A program made the position numbers and the translations under genes. A stretch of DNA of 64,000 nucleotides from Chamaecrista fasciculata (taxonomy: Eukaryota > Streptophyta > Magnoliopsida > Fabales > Fabaceae): contig QANZ01009396.1 of the NCBI GenBank assembly GCA_003254925.1, positions 153,452 to 217,451 of the forward strand, read 5' to 3'. Below, piece by piece: positions 49,313-59,245 of this stretch (positions are counted from its first letter, which is position 1; the number at the start of each line of letters is the position of its first letter). The notes beneath the pieces are model-generated. The model did no database searches, was not told the DNA's origin, and saw nothing but the letters and a program-made list of their open reading frames with translations.

Positions 49313-51988
49313 TTATATTTGTTCACTTCTCTGTCTGCTGATCTTTTCTTCCAACCTTGGTGCTGCAAATAATTAATCACATCACAGGATTATACGAAAG
49401 AAACTAAGGCAGTGTTTGGAATTATTAATAGAAATGAAATCTGCTTACCAAGTCCATTAGCATCAGAGGTCCTCATGATTCTTAGCCTTCTAACAGAGCT
49501 TAGGAACATCCTGTTAACAATTTTTCAAAGACATCAATATAATGTTAACAAAACATGGGATCAACAGGGTGTTATCATTCAATAGTGGAAGAAGAATGCT
49601 TTTAAAACAAGAACAAGAATAGTAATAGTCTGTTCATTTCCCAGGGATCAAGAGGTGATGGCATATTGATATACCACAGGAGAAAATTATCTACTATGGT
49701 AAAAAAATTCAAATGACTATGGACCAAATACATACCCCCAAGGTACATCTCCAACAAGCATCCAGTCTCCCTCCTTGTCTTCATAAGTGAGTACAAAGTT
49801 GGATGATCCATCGAGCAATTTTGACTGTCTTTCGGCACCAAGTATAATGCCACGATCTTCCCTGTTGGCTCCTACAGATAGGGATGCCAATATCAATAAA
49901 ATAATGGAAGAGAATACGTAGGGTTCCAAAATGGTAAAATCAAACTCATTTACAAAAAGTATTGACTAGTGGAACATACAAGGAAGAAATGACATGTAGT
50001 TTTACCAATGGAAACATAATAAAATAAAGTCTGACCAGTGGAATATACAAGGAATCCAGATAGCTTAAATGTATAAATACCAAGTTTGTGGCATAGCCTT
50101 AAAAGCAAAGAACAACAAATTATGAAAACTGTTCTTAACATTATGAAGATGGGAAAATCCAAAAATCAAACATGAGAGTTTAAAACCTTACCAATGCCAC
50201 ATGCATACACAGAATAAAATACATATACTTGTCAATGTAACAATTAGACAATATTTACTAATCACATTATCTGTGTCATACAATGGCACTTTTAAAAGGA
50301 AAATATAGTAAAGTAATGGTACTAATCTAGTAATAATAATCACCATGCAAGCAGAATCATAACGAAAGCATTATTAAAATTATTAACAGTGGGCACAATC
50401 TCTTAAAAGTGGGATTATAAAAAGAAAAAAAAAACTCACTTTTAAAAGTGCCAGCTGCAGTGGGTTCATCAAACATTTCCTCCAATGTATGCGCTAAGCT
50501 TTCATAGGAGCCATGAGCACTCAAATCAACCTTCCTGCCAATTGGTAACCCATCCATATTCACCTTCACAAACCAGGAAGTGTTAAGATGTGCTTTATCC
50601 TTGGCACTAATGTTGTTTTTATCAGTGCCATTGTCAGTGCTCTTCTTTGCCATCATATTTTTGCTCTTAGTCTTCTCAACCATAGAGTTTAACTCACCAG
50701 TAGCAGGTGATTTTGCATGATTATTAAAGCTATTCATTCTATATGCTCCAAGAGGAGGCCATCCTACAGCCTGACTGTTTAAGAAAATCCATCACAAACA
50801 GAAATCAAGTCAGTTAAGTAACAGAAATTAAAAAAAAAAAAATCCATAATGATTATAAAAAGGGGCAGAAACAATAACAAACTCCAAGATTCCTCATCTT
50901 CAATAACAGAGTGCTTTTCACACAACTAAGTTCTAATTGAGTAATAGTAAGCCGCTTATAAGGGCCAAGTACAAATACCATTGGATCCCATATCAATTAT
51001 TCAAGATTCCTATATCATCTAGTTTCTATTGCAATACTATCGCATGAAATAAATTCTCTCATCTGCTCAGAAGTCAGAACCAATAGTTATAAAATACTAA
51101 GTTAGTCAACACTTTAATACCACTGCCATGTTACTTCACTAATTTTTTGTTTTATTGAAACCTCTTGAGAATGGTGGCCCTACCAACACAATAAATTCTC
51201 ATAGGGAAAAACTGAAGGAAATTATAAACTCAAAATAAGTACAAATGTAGTCTTAGTCATACAATAATCATCAAAATAAGTTCTCCTAATTTGCTACGCT
51301 GATAATTCTGATGGGTTGATTAAAAAATGATATCTCTGAAAAAATGATATTTCGAGCTGTATATAAGAAGTTGTGAGGGTTTCCTATTTATCCTTTCGGT
51401 TTAGAGATCGGTTCCTTTCAACACTATAGGTTCCTTCTTCATGTCTTGAAAGTTACTAGCACAACTAACACTATGTCATACATATTTTCAACAGGATCAG
51501 TCACATTATCCAACATCTATAAACCCATATCAGATAGTGATTCATGGAGACCAATTTTAGAAACTAATCCTAATCATGGATCAATTAATTGAGTTTGAGA
51601 TCACATCAAGACGCAGGTAAGAATAAAATGGAAAAACAATTCACCTAGGGCCATTATTAGTGGCAACAACAGAATCGGCAGTTCGCTTGGTGCCAGCAGT
51701 GATGTTAGCCCTGGTTACAGAGGAAGAGGAGGAGGATGAGGTTGATGATAATGAAGACGAAGAAGAAGAAGAAGAAGAAGAAGAAACCCCAGAAGCAAAA
51801 TCTTTAGCCGTGAATATTCTAGCATAGAGAGGCATCGTGGAAGAAGTTCTGACAGCAGAAGGAGGACGAGAAATGCTTAATCCGAGACCCAATTCAAGGT
51901 CAGAGTCATCAGGGGACGAAGAATCCTCAGAAGAAAGAGCCAAGTGATCTCCGTTTGACACAGTCGACATAGTGCAACCACTCTGCAT
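49313..51988 (-). CDS. Aux/IAA auxin-response repressor, IAA11/12/13 group
   Basis: Five exons on the minus strand: 51645-51988, 50440-50774, 49736-49871, 49449-49510 and 49313-49362. GT-AG borders and phases agree, giving 308 residues. Domain I is an EAR repression motif (DLELGLGLS, residues 30-38). A poly-Ser tract (about 70-92) is encoded by GAA/TTC repeats. Domain II, the auxin degron, is [13 protein letters not shown] (118-130), retaining the GWPP core. The C-terminal PB1 domain (about 182-285) has the invariant Lys in WFVKVNMDG, the GRKVDL segment and the acidic [19 protein letters not shown] block. The ending [18 protein letters not shown] resembles IAA13. Such proteins sit in the nucleus, recruit TOPLESS through the EAR motif, block ARFs, and are degraded when auxin bridges domain II to TIR1/AFB. 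A second Met at residue 7 (51970) is an alternative start. Confidence 0.92.
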
Positions 51989-52459
51989 CGCAAGAGTAAA
52001 GAGAGAAGAGAGGATGAATTTGAAGGCAATGTGTGTTAGTGTTGAGAGAGAAAGAGAAAGGGGAAGTAAAGGGGTTGTGATATGTTGGGTGAAATTAGGG
52101 AAAGAAGAAGGTGGAGAAAGAAAGAAAGAAAATTGTTAGGTGTAATGGTGGCGTCGTAAGGATTGGTGTGTGACCCACCTGTCTGCTTTTGTGCGCCTTC
52201 ATCAATGTCTGCTCTAACTTCCTTCCCTACCTTTCTTTCTTTTGCTTCCTTAGCTTCTTCTACACCTTTGTTTCCCACGTTTAATTTCCCCTCCTTCATG
52301 CATTCCCACTTAATTAACTCACATACATATTCTTCTGTTTGTCTTTTAATGGTCATCTTAATATTTTGGTCAAAATTTTATTTTGATCCTCAAACTATAT
52401 GATACATTTCATTTTGACCCTTAGATTATTTTTTTATTTTGTTTTGATATTTACATTTT
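51989..52459 (-). promoter_or_regulatory. 5' UTR and proximal promoter of the Aux/IAA gene
   Basis: A GA-rich (minus-strand CT-rich) leader-like sequence lies at about 52030-52130. TGTCTGCTCT-like sequence around 52180-52216 (TGTCTGC, TGTCTGCTC) resembles auxin-response-element cores, TGTCTC-related but not exact. No separate gene is supported. Confidence 0.35.
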
Positions 52460-52624
52460 CTTTTTTTTTTTGGTTTCCCAGGGTATCCCCGAGCCCGACA
52501 GGCTAAGGATTAATCCTCCGCGGATCAGTGCTCCATTTAAGAGTCTACAGCTGGCCAATTGGTTACTGCAAACACAAGGCGAGATTCGAACCCTTAACCT
52601 TGCTTAAGCGACCTAGTGAGCTTG
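52460..52624 (-). mobile_element. tRNA-derived SINE (minus strand)
   Basis: On the minus strand the element has a pol III box-A-like region (CACTAGGTCGCTTAAG), a box B (GGGTTCGAATCT, complement of 52582-52593) and a body ending CGGGGATACCCTGGGAAACC. A poly-A tail follows (T-run at 52460-52471). It shares the same sequence blocks as the plus-strand copy at 54611. Confidence 0.7.
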
Positions 52625-52712
52625 AATACATTTTCTTATTTAGTCAATAATCGGTTAAAAACAGAATTTCGTTTGGTTTTTCTCATCATCTCTAAGGTGT
52701 ACATTTATTTTA

Positions 52713-52855
52713 GGGTAAATTACACTTTGGTACCCTGTGGTTTGATCCTATTTCACTTTGGTACCCTGTGGTTTGAAACTTGACACTTTGGTACCCTGTG
52801 GTATTCTCCATTAACACTTTGGTACCCTTTGGAGTTATTTTGTAATTTTAACCAT
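52713..52855. mobile_element. MULE-type MITE, left part only (cut by gap)
   Basis: The sequence from GGGTAAATTACACTTTGG to AATTTTAACCAT follows the 20072-20465 element closely. A 76-N gap then begins. Sequence after the gap (52932 on) is not the right arm of the family. Either the element is truncated or the gap is larger than drawn. Confidence 0.75.
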
Positions 52856-52931
52856 NNNNNNNNNNNNNNNNNNNNNNNNNNNNNNNNNNNNNNNNNNNNN
52901 NNNNNNNNNNNNNNNNNNNNNNNNNNNNNNN
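52856..52931. other. Assembly gap (76 N)
   Basis: A run of N interrupts a palindromic element; the true missing length is uncertain. Confidence 0.99.
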
Positions 52932-54610
52932 GGTTGTCCACTTATTTATGGGGACACCTGTGAAAGTCAATGTTTTTTTTTTTTCAATTTAAGTGTTTAG
53001 ATTAGAAATAATGACATAAATCAATTGGAATTCTATTTTGGGCAGCAAAAATATGCTTTTGGTCTCCACACTTTACATCAACTTTTATTTTCATCCTTAA
53101 TTTTTTATTGTCAAATTTGTTTTTTTTTCAAATTCGTCCTCCTATATTTCACATTTTTGTCAATTTCATCTTTTAATATTATTTTAATCAAATATTAACG
53201 ATAAATTTTATGTGACTAATGACATATAACGTAAAATTGATAAAAAAAAAATTCAAATCCTAACCCAAATTAAAAAACATGATGAAGTTTATTGATAGTT
53301 TATTAAAAATTTTAGTTAGAATATGAAATTGACAAAAATATAAAATATTGAAGGCGTAATTAATAACAAAAATAATATTAGAGACAAAATTTAAAGCGAT
53401 GTAAAATTTAGAAATCAAAATAATATTTTTACTTATTTTAAACTAACACTAAACTAATAAGAAAGTTTGAAGATTAAAAAGAAATAAAAGAAAATTAAAT
53501 TATTTTAAAAAAGCTTTAATCTTAATCTTTTAATGAATAATGAATTCTTTATAATTTGTATCTATTTTCATTCCTCAATTTTTCAATCCAAGTGTAGTTT
53601 GTTTGGAGAAAAATGAATTAGGGAATCCTAAAATAAGTTATAAAGTCGCAAGTGTGGTAGGCCCCAGTCACCCGCAAACATACGCGCCAAACGACAAGCC
53701 GACAAAAGGTGGGACCAACCACTCATCTCAAATAGTAGATGCTTATGACGTGTCCTTCTCAGACCTACGTGGGGACCACACACTGCTTCCTTATTCATTG
53801 TTGACAGCTCACCACACCACACCCATGACTCATCAACCAACGAACAAATCATAGGCCACTTTGGCGTCCGCAGTTTCTAATAACTTTTCGATTCCGGAGT
53901 CTGACGTGGCTCCACACGTGGCAATCTGAGGTCCCTCTCCGGCGAACGCCGTTTGTCGAGGGCCGAGGAGACAGTGATCTACGTGGCACCCACATCAGCT
54001 TACTGCCAAATAAGCCACGTCAACCGATGAGCTTGGAAAAGAAAATAAGCCTCTTTTTTGGGCTTCGTATATTGGATCGACCTTTAGCTAGACTGGGCTT
54101 ACTAGTTTCTCTTCGTGTTTGGGCTGTCTTTTGGACCTCAATCAGGAAAATGTGCATATTCACCATTAATTTTTCTTTCCGACCAAAAACAAAATACCCT
54201 TAATTTGGTAAACTTCATTCTTATAATGATCTCGGGTTGAAAAAAACTTATATCAAGTTTCTTATATTTTTGGTATCAAGTTTTTCTAATCAAGTTTTAA
54301 TTATTCTCTCTTTCTCTAATGATTGGTCATGCAAAAAGTGGTATTTAATATTCTCTCTCTATTATGATTGGTCATGTATCAAATTTTTGCTACGTGTCAA
54401 ATGTCGGTTGGAGAACTTGATAATAAGAATATAAGCAATTTGATATAAGTTTTGCCCTTTCTTATTGCCTAAAATGTTAATTAACATTTAACACTTCAAC
54501 AGTATTGGTGATATCAACTTTATGACAAAAGAATGAGCATTTGCAAGAACCTTTCCATAAACTAAAGCATAAGATACCTAAAAATTAAAATGTAAAGTAA
54601 TTTTAACTAA
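52932..54610. other. Intergenic DNA with an ACGT-rich segment
   Basis: Mostly AT-rich with no supported gene. The part from about 53640 to 54060 is GC-richer and holds six ACGT cores (annotated separately). Confidence 0.4.
53744..54021. promoter_or_regulatory. Cluster of ACGT (G-box/ABRE-like) elements
   Basis: ACGT cores lie in TGACGTGTCC (53747), CTACGTGGGG (53767), TGACGTGGCT (53904), CACACGTGGC (53916), CTACGTGGCA (53981) and GCCACGTCAA (54017). Six cores, mostly with GTGG flanks, in under 280 bp is far above chance in an AT-rich region. Such elements bind bZIP factors (ABF, HY5, GBF types). The nearest genes start about 1.8 kb to the left (Aux/IAA) and 1.4 kb to the right (TPR-like). 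Confidence 0.5.
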
Positions 54611-54780
54611 GTTTGGTTGGTTTAGTGGTCAGCTTACTAGGTCACTTAATATCGGGAGCTCGAATCTCACATTGTATATGTAGTAACTAATTGGTCAGTG
54701 ACAAACCCAGAAATGATCTCAAATCCGCAGAAGATCAATCGTTGGTCTGTCTGACTGGGAAATACCTTGAACAACCATAA
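54611..54780 (+). mobile_element. tRNA-derived SINE (plus strand)
   Basis: The 5' part has a box A (TTTAGTGGTCAGCTTAC, 54621 on) and box B (GAGCTCGAATCTC, about 54656-54668). The body then shares AGTAAC(T/C)AATTGG(T/C)CAG, ATCCGC(A/G)GA and GGGAAATACC-like blocks with the copy at 52460. Confidence 0.7.
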
Positions 54781-55384
54781 AATATAAAGTAACTTTACTT
54801 CTTTTTTTTCATTCTTAAAACTAGAGGAGGGTGTGTAGTTGAGATTCTTCTCAATGATTTTTATTTTCCAATCACTTTTTGTGTATTTATTCATTGCAGA
54901 TAACTTTTCAACTGCAAAAGGAGATTAAAGAGTAAATGATTGATGATTGGTGGGCACAGAAGAGTCCAAGATCCACGTGTACGGAGCTAAGGAGAAGGAA
55001 AATGAAAATGGTATGGGTGCGTAAAAAGTGTAGTCTTCAAAACGTGCCCATATTTGATGTCCATACTCAACATAACATAACACGACAGAAGCCATAATAA
55101 TTAATTTTCGAGGTTCTTTACGGAGTGACTAATCATTATCAGCAGCATCCCATGGTGAATATGCTGGTGTCCATATGTATATGGCAAAGATTGTGACTTT
55201 TCTTTTCTACGACCCTTCCTTCCCAATTCCCACCGCGTAATAGTGAAATACAATACGTGTGGACATGCCAATTTGAGTTTTTGCTCTAAGATAAAGCCTA
55301 TTCAAGCGTCTTCTCCACCATACAAAAAAAATAGATTCTTATTCCAAATTCACCATTCAACTTCAACCTCATCCTTCCCCCTCG
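54781..55384. other. Upstream region of the TPR-like gene
   Basis: No gene seen. A perfect G-box-like CCACGTGTAC occurs at about 54974-54983. Confidence 0.4.
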
Positions 55385-55392
55385 TATAAATA
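55385..55392 (+). promoter_or_regulatory. TATA box of the TPR-like gene
   Basis: TATAAATA in CTCGTATAAATATCTC is followed by a CT-rich stretch. A start site about 30 bp downstream would precede a short 5' UTR exon ending near 55484. Confidence 0.6.
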
Positions 55393-55916
55393 TCTCTCCC
55401 TTCCTGTTCATCCTCTTAACCCCACTTTCTCATATTCTTCTCCATTACTGCAAAATCAAGCAGAGTCTGCTATCTCAAAAGGGTATGCCTTCTTCTTCTT
55501 AATTGACTTCTTCCATTCGCACTCACTCCTAAAGTTCTTACCTTTTTTGGGTTTCCTTTCCATTATAAATTTTCTATTGATTTAGACCCTTTACTTTTTA
55601 ATGAAAGTAGAAATTAACTTGAAGTAGCTAGTACTGGATTGAATATACCTTATAAAGCTTTTGATGTTTATAACTTGTCTTTGTCTATTGTCTAATCATT
55701 ATAAGAATTGGAGCACTACAATCCCAATCAAGCACTGTTCAAGTGCATTCATGTCAATCTTCTTAATTAGTTAATCAAAAACGAAAGTCATAATCAGCCA
55801 AATCATTATTAACTCCTATGTATGCTTTCTATTTCGGATATCAGATTTCACATAAATCACTTAATTTACAAGTTGTACACTTTTTTTCTTCACAGGGGAG
55901 AAAAGAAAAAACAAGT

Positions 55917-57183
55917 ATGATGCTAAGAAGTTCTTCAACGCCAGTTCTTGGGTCTCTCCTTTCATCCTTCGCAGACAGTCCCAGTAATGAAACCACACAC
56001 ATAGTGAAGCATCTTCCACCATTACCAGCAACCAGTGTCCCTAATCACCATAACAACAACAAGCTCTCTTTATACCAAACTCAAACTGGATCTCTCACTC
56101 TCTCATGCAATTCCTCTCCTATCTCACCCTCTATTTCTGACAAAGGCTTCAGAAGAGCTCAATCCGAGGGAAATTTGGAAGGCCTTGCCTATGCTCATGC
56201 TCATGCTGCTTCTTCTTGCAACAAAAGTAGTGTGTTGACTCTGCAGACAATACCATCTTTCTCCTTTGCTAACCACAACAAGAGCTTAAGAGAAGAGGAT
56301 GATGAAGAAGAAGATGAGGAAATTAGTGATGAGTTTCAGGAGGAGGGAAGAGTGAAGAGTATGCTTGTGACTGAAAAGATGAGAGTTGAGAAAGGAACTT
56401 GTAGTGTGGATTATTATGGTGAGCAGGAAGAGATGAAGTATGTTTCAATGATGGGGTTAGGATTTGAAGCTTGTGGAAATGGTATGGGTGGAGATGGTGG
56501 GGATTATAATAACTCAATGGGATCAGGTTCTTCTGGTGGTGGTGATGGAGAAAGAAGCCAAGAAGTGGAAGAATATTACAAGAAAATGGTGGAGGAAAAT
56601 CCCGGGAATCCTTTGGTTCTCAGGAATTATGCTCAATTCTTGTATCAGGTACATTATCATAGTTCAAATTAACTCTCTATTATTGGTCATGTGACAAAGT
56701 TGTATATATATGTTAGTATTGAAAATGCTTTTCCTGAAATGAGATTAAGTTTTTGGGAACTTCAATTTGAACAGTGCAAGAGAGACCATGATGGAGCTGA
56801 GAAGTACTATTCAAGAGCTATATTAGCTGATCCAAAAGATGGAGAAGTTCTATCACAGTATGGGAAGCTAGTGTGGGAGATGTATCATGACCAATACAGA
56901 GCCATAAGCTACTTTGAACGAGCAGTTCAAGCCTCACCCCAAGACAGGTATATATTTTGTTATTGCTTACAAAACTTTAATCAAACACATATTGGGATCA
57001 ATAATTCCAATTCTAATATATGTCTGACACATGCTTATGTTTGTTTGATGATGTGTATATATATATAACAGCCATGTACATGCTGCTTATGCTAGTTTCC
57101 TTTGGGACACAGAGGAGGATGACTCCCAATGTTTAACCCCACATCTTCATCATGGAGCCATGGTGGTATCTGCAAGTGCTTGA
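55917..57183 (+). CDS. TPR-like superfamily protein
   Basis: Three coding exons: 55917-56648, 56775-56947 and 57072-57183, 338 residues. A 5' UTR intron (about 55485 to the CACAG at 55894) is likely, so the ATG pair at 55917/55920 after the acceptor is taken as the start. The frame open further upstream lies in that intron. The N-terminal two thirds is low-complexity: MMLRSSSTPVLGSLLSSF, FRRAQSEGNLEGL, an acidic EEDDEEEDEEI run, and a Gly-rich stretch. The C-terminal third has TPR-type helices: EYYKKMVEENPGNPLVLRNY, DGAEKYYSRAILADPKDGEV and AISYFERAVQASPQD, ending in HVHAAYASFLWDTEED. The layout matches a plant family of uncharacterised TPR-like proteins (At4g32340/At1g80130 type). A scaffolding role is a guess; the motif match is good. 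Confidence 0.85.
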
Positions 57184-59245
57184 AAACTGAGCAAAACACT
57201 ATCTATAATATATGCTCTACTGATTTACAAATATGTCTTCAGAGATAGTATTCAAGCCATGTTGTTATAACTTGTAGAAATTATATAAATATAAAGTCTG
57301 TATAGTTGGCATTCTTTTATTGGTTAGTATAGCTTAGTGTATAGCTGTGCATAGTATAGTATTCCTTTTGTCTGTATTCGATTAGTTAGTGAGTGCTGCT
57401 GTATTGTTTTTCCTTTTTTGTCCCTAGGTCATTGTAATCATAACCATATAAATTGCCGTGTAATCAATGAAGCCGCCATACATTTACTGAGTATTTTATT
57501 ATACCATACCTTTTCTCCTCTGGCTCTACTCTGATTTTTATAACTTATAAAGGAAGCACATTGTTCTGTTGACTGAAATCAAAAGCTGAATAACCCAGCC
57601 ACAACCAACACCACAGCTGATATATGTCTACATTCAATGAAAATTAAGAAACAAGATTTGTATGGTCCTCCCATTGTTGGTCCATTTTTATGCCACAGTA
57701 TTACAACGAACGACGAGATTTGTAGGAAAAGGCAATGTGGTAGTCAAGTTTGAGTGAGAAAAGAAGGACTTGTCCAGTAGTAACATCTATATGTATCACA
57801 AGACATTTCAACTGAGGAATGGAAAAACAGGAAAAGAAAAAGAAAAGTTTAAGCAAGTACATGTTCCAGTTTAATACTGTATTATCTTTACATGATGACT
57901 AAGTTATGTGATACTGTCAGTATATTAAGCAAGAGTGAAGAATGCAAGATAGTCAAGATAGATAGCTAACTATATTTATTGCAGCTTGAAGGTATTTATT
58001 TTGATGTTTACCCATGAATGAATGAATCGATGTATGAATAAACAGAAGCCACCAAATAGACATACATAACAAGGTCTTGTGGTAATTTCATAGCAGTAGC
58101 ACCCATCAAAGGCTAAAATTGAAGAGTATGTATGTAGTAATGAAGCATGCTAAGAGAAAACAAGGGCTACTGTCTTTCTGTGACATGCAGTTTTGAGGAT
58201 GAAAATTTTCTAGTAATGGAGAAAAGTGAATAGTAATCGCTGAGACACCAGTTAGATGGACATAATCTTATTAGGATTATCCACTCTTCAATTTTAGCCC
58301 TTGATGGGTGCTACTTAACATTCAAAGAAATTGTTGACTAACATTAAAGTCATAACCTTTTATTTTATTTTTAGGTTATATGAATTTTTATTGTAATTTA
58401 AACATATACATGCCTCAATTACCTCATTGAGATTGATTACCATTTAATTCATAATTAAGTCTTAACCATGCATGTCATTCATTTACTAACTATAAAGTTG
58501 TTTTTTATATATTCTCAATAACACATGTTAAGCTTTTTTTTTTCATTTTATTTCATTAATTTTTTAAAGTCATACTATATGTTTCAATAATTTATCTGTC
58601 TATATCATTACCCTACTTTAAATAATTAAATTAGCCCTAGGTTGGCATTTTGGCATTTGATTACCAATTCAAAAGTGATTAATATTTAAGACAATATTAC
58701 CAACAAATGTTTAACGCACTGATAAACGAGTTTCACCATAAGTTTGGAAACCTAGGTTTTAGTTCTGGAGTCGACATTGTTTGAAAGTTTTAACTATTCG
58801 TTCCTAACTTGAATGAGATTAATCTTCGTCTAAATTGTTACCAGATAGGTGGAAGAAACTCATGGATATACCAAAATATTTAAAGACAATATTGAGAATG
58901 CCCATAAACATTACAAATAAACCAAAATTATAGTAAGAAGAAAACAAAAACGGACAATTTCATCATCTTAGTTCTTAGACATTGTTTAATACTTCTCCTC
59001 TCCTTTCCTATTTTGTAAATCTACAAACATCCCATTTTTTTTTATCTCTCCTCAATCCATCCATCCATCAAGACTTAAAAGGCATGATCACGAGTCGTGT
59101 GAAGTAATAAATTCAGAAATAAAAACATAGGAATCACTGTCTATAAAAACCCAATCTTAGTAGTAAAAGCCTCTACCACCATCACTCATACTTCCTCTGT
59201 TTCTCTGTTTTCTCGATCTATTTCTTTTGTTTTTCTGTTTTCGTC
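57184..59245. other. Intergenic DNA with a strong hairpin
   Basis: 3' UTR of the TPR-like gene at first. An inverted pair of 33-nt arms lies at 58095-58315 (separate entry). The rest is AT-rich with no gene. Confidence 0.4.
58095..58315. repeat. 33-nt near-perfect inverted repeat (hairpin), unexplained
   Basis: Arm 58095-58127 and arm 58283-58315 are reverse complements at 32 of 33 positions; the single difference would still form a G-U pair in RNA. The loop is 155 nt. No target duplication beside the arms and no repeat elsewhere in the window. It could be a foldback MITE remnant or a small-RNA precursor. Confidence 0.6.

Noticed and set aside
52580-52624. tRNA gene suggested by a GGTTCGAATC box B
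   Set aside because: No acceptor stem or anticodon loop fits; the tail and body mark a SINE.
53603-53854. 83-codon ORF near the ACGT cluster
   Set aside because: Composition is low-complexity and matches no family; the opposite strand is open too. Treated as chance.
55818-55916. Upstream extension of the TPR-like gene by 33 codons
   Set aside because: The extension runs through a polypyrimidine tract and CACAG acceptor, so it is 5' UTR intron; the ATG at 55917 is preferred.
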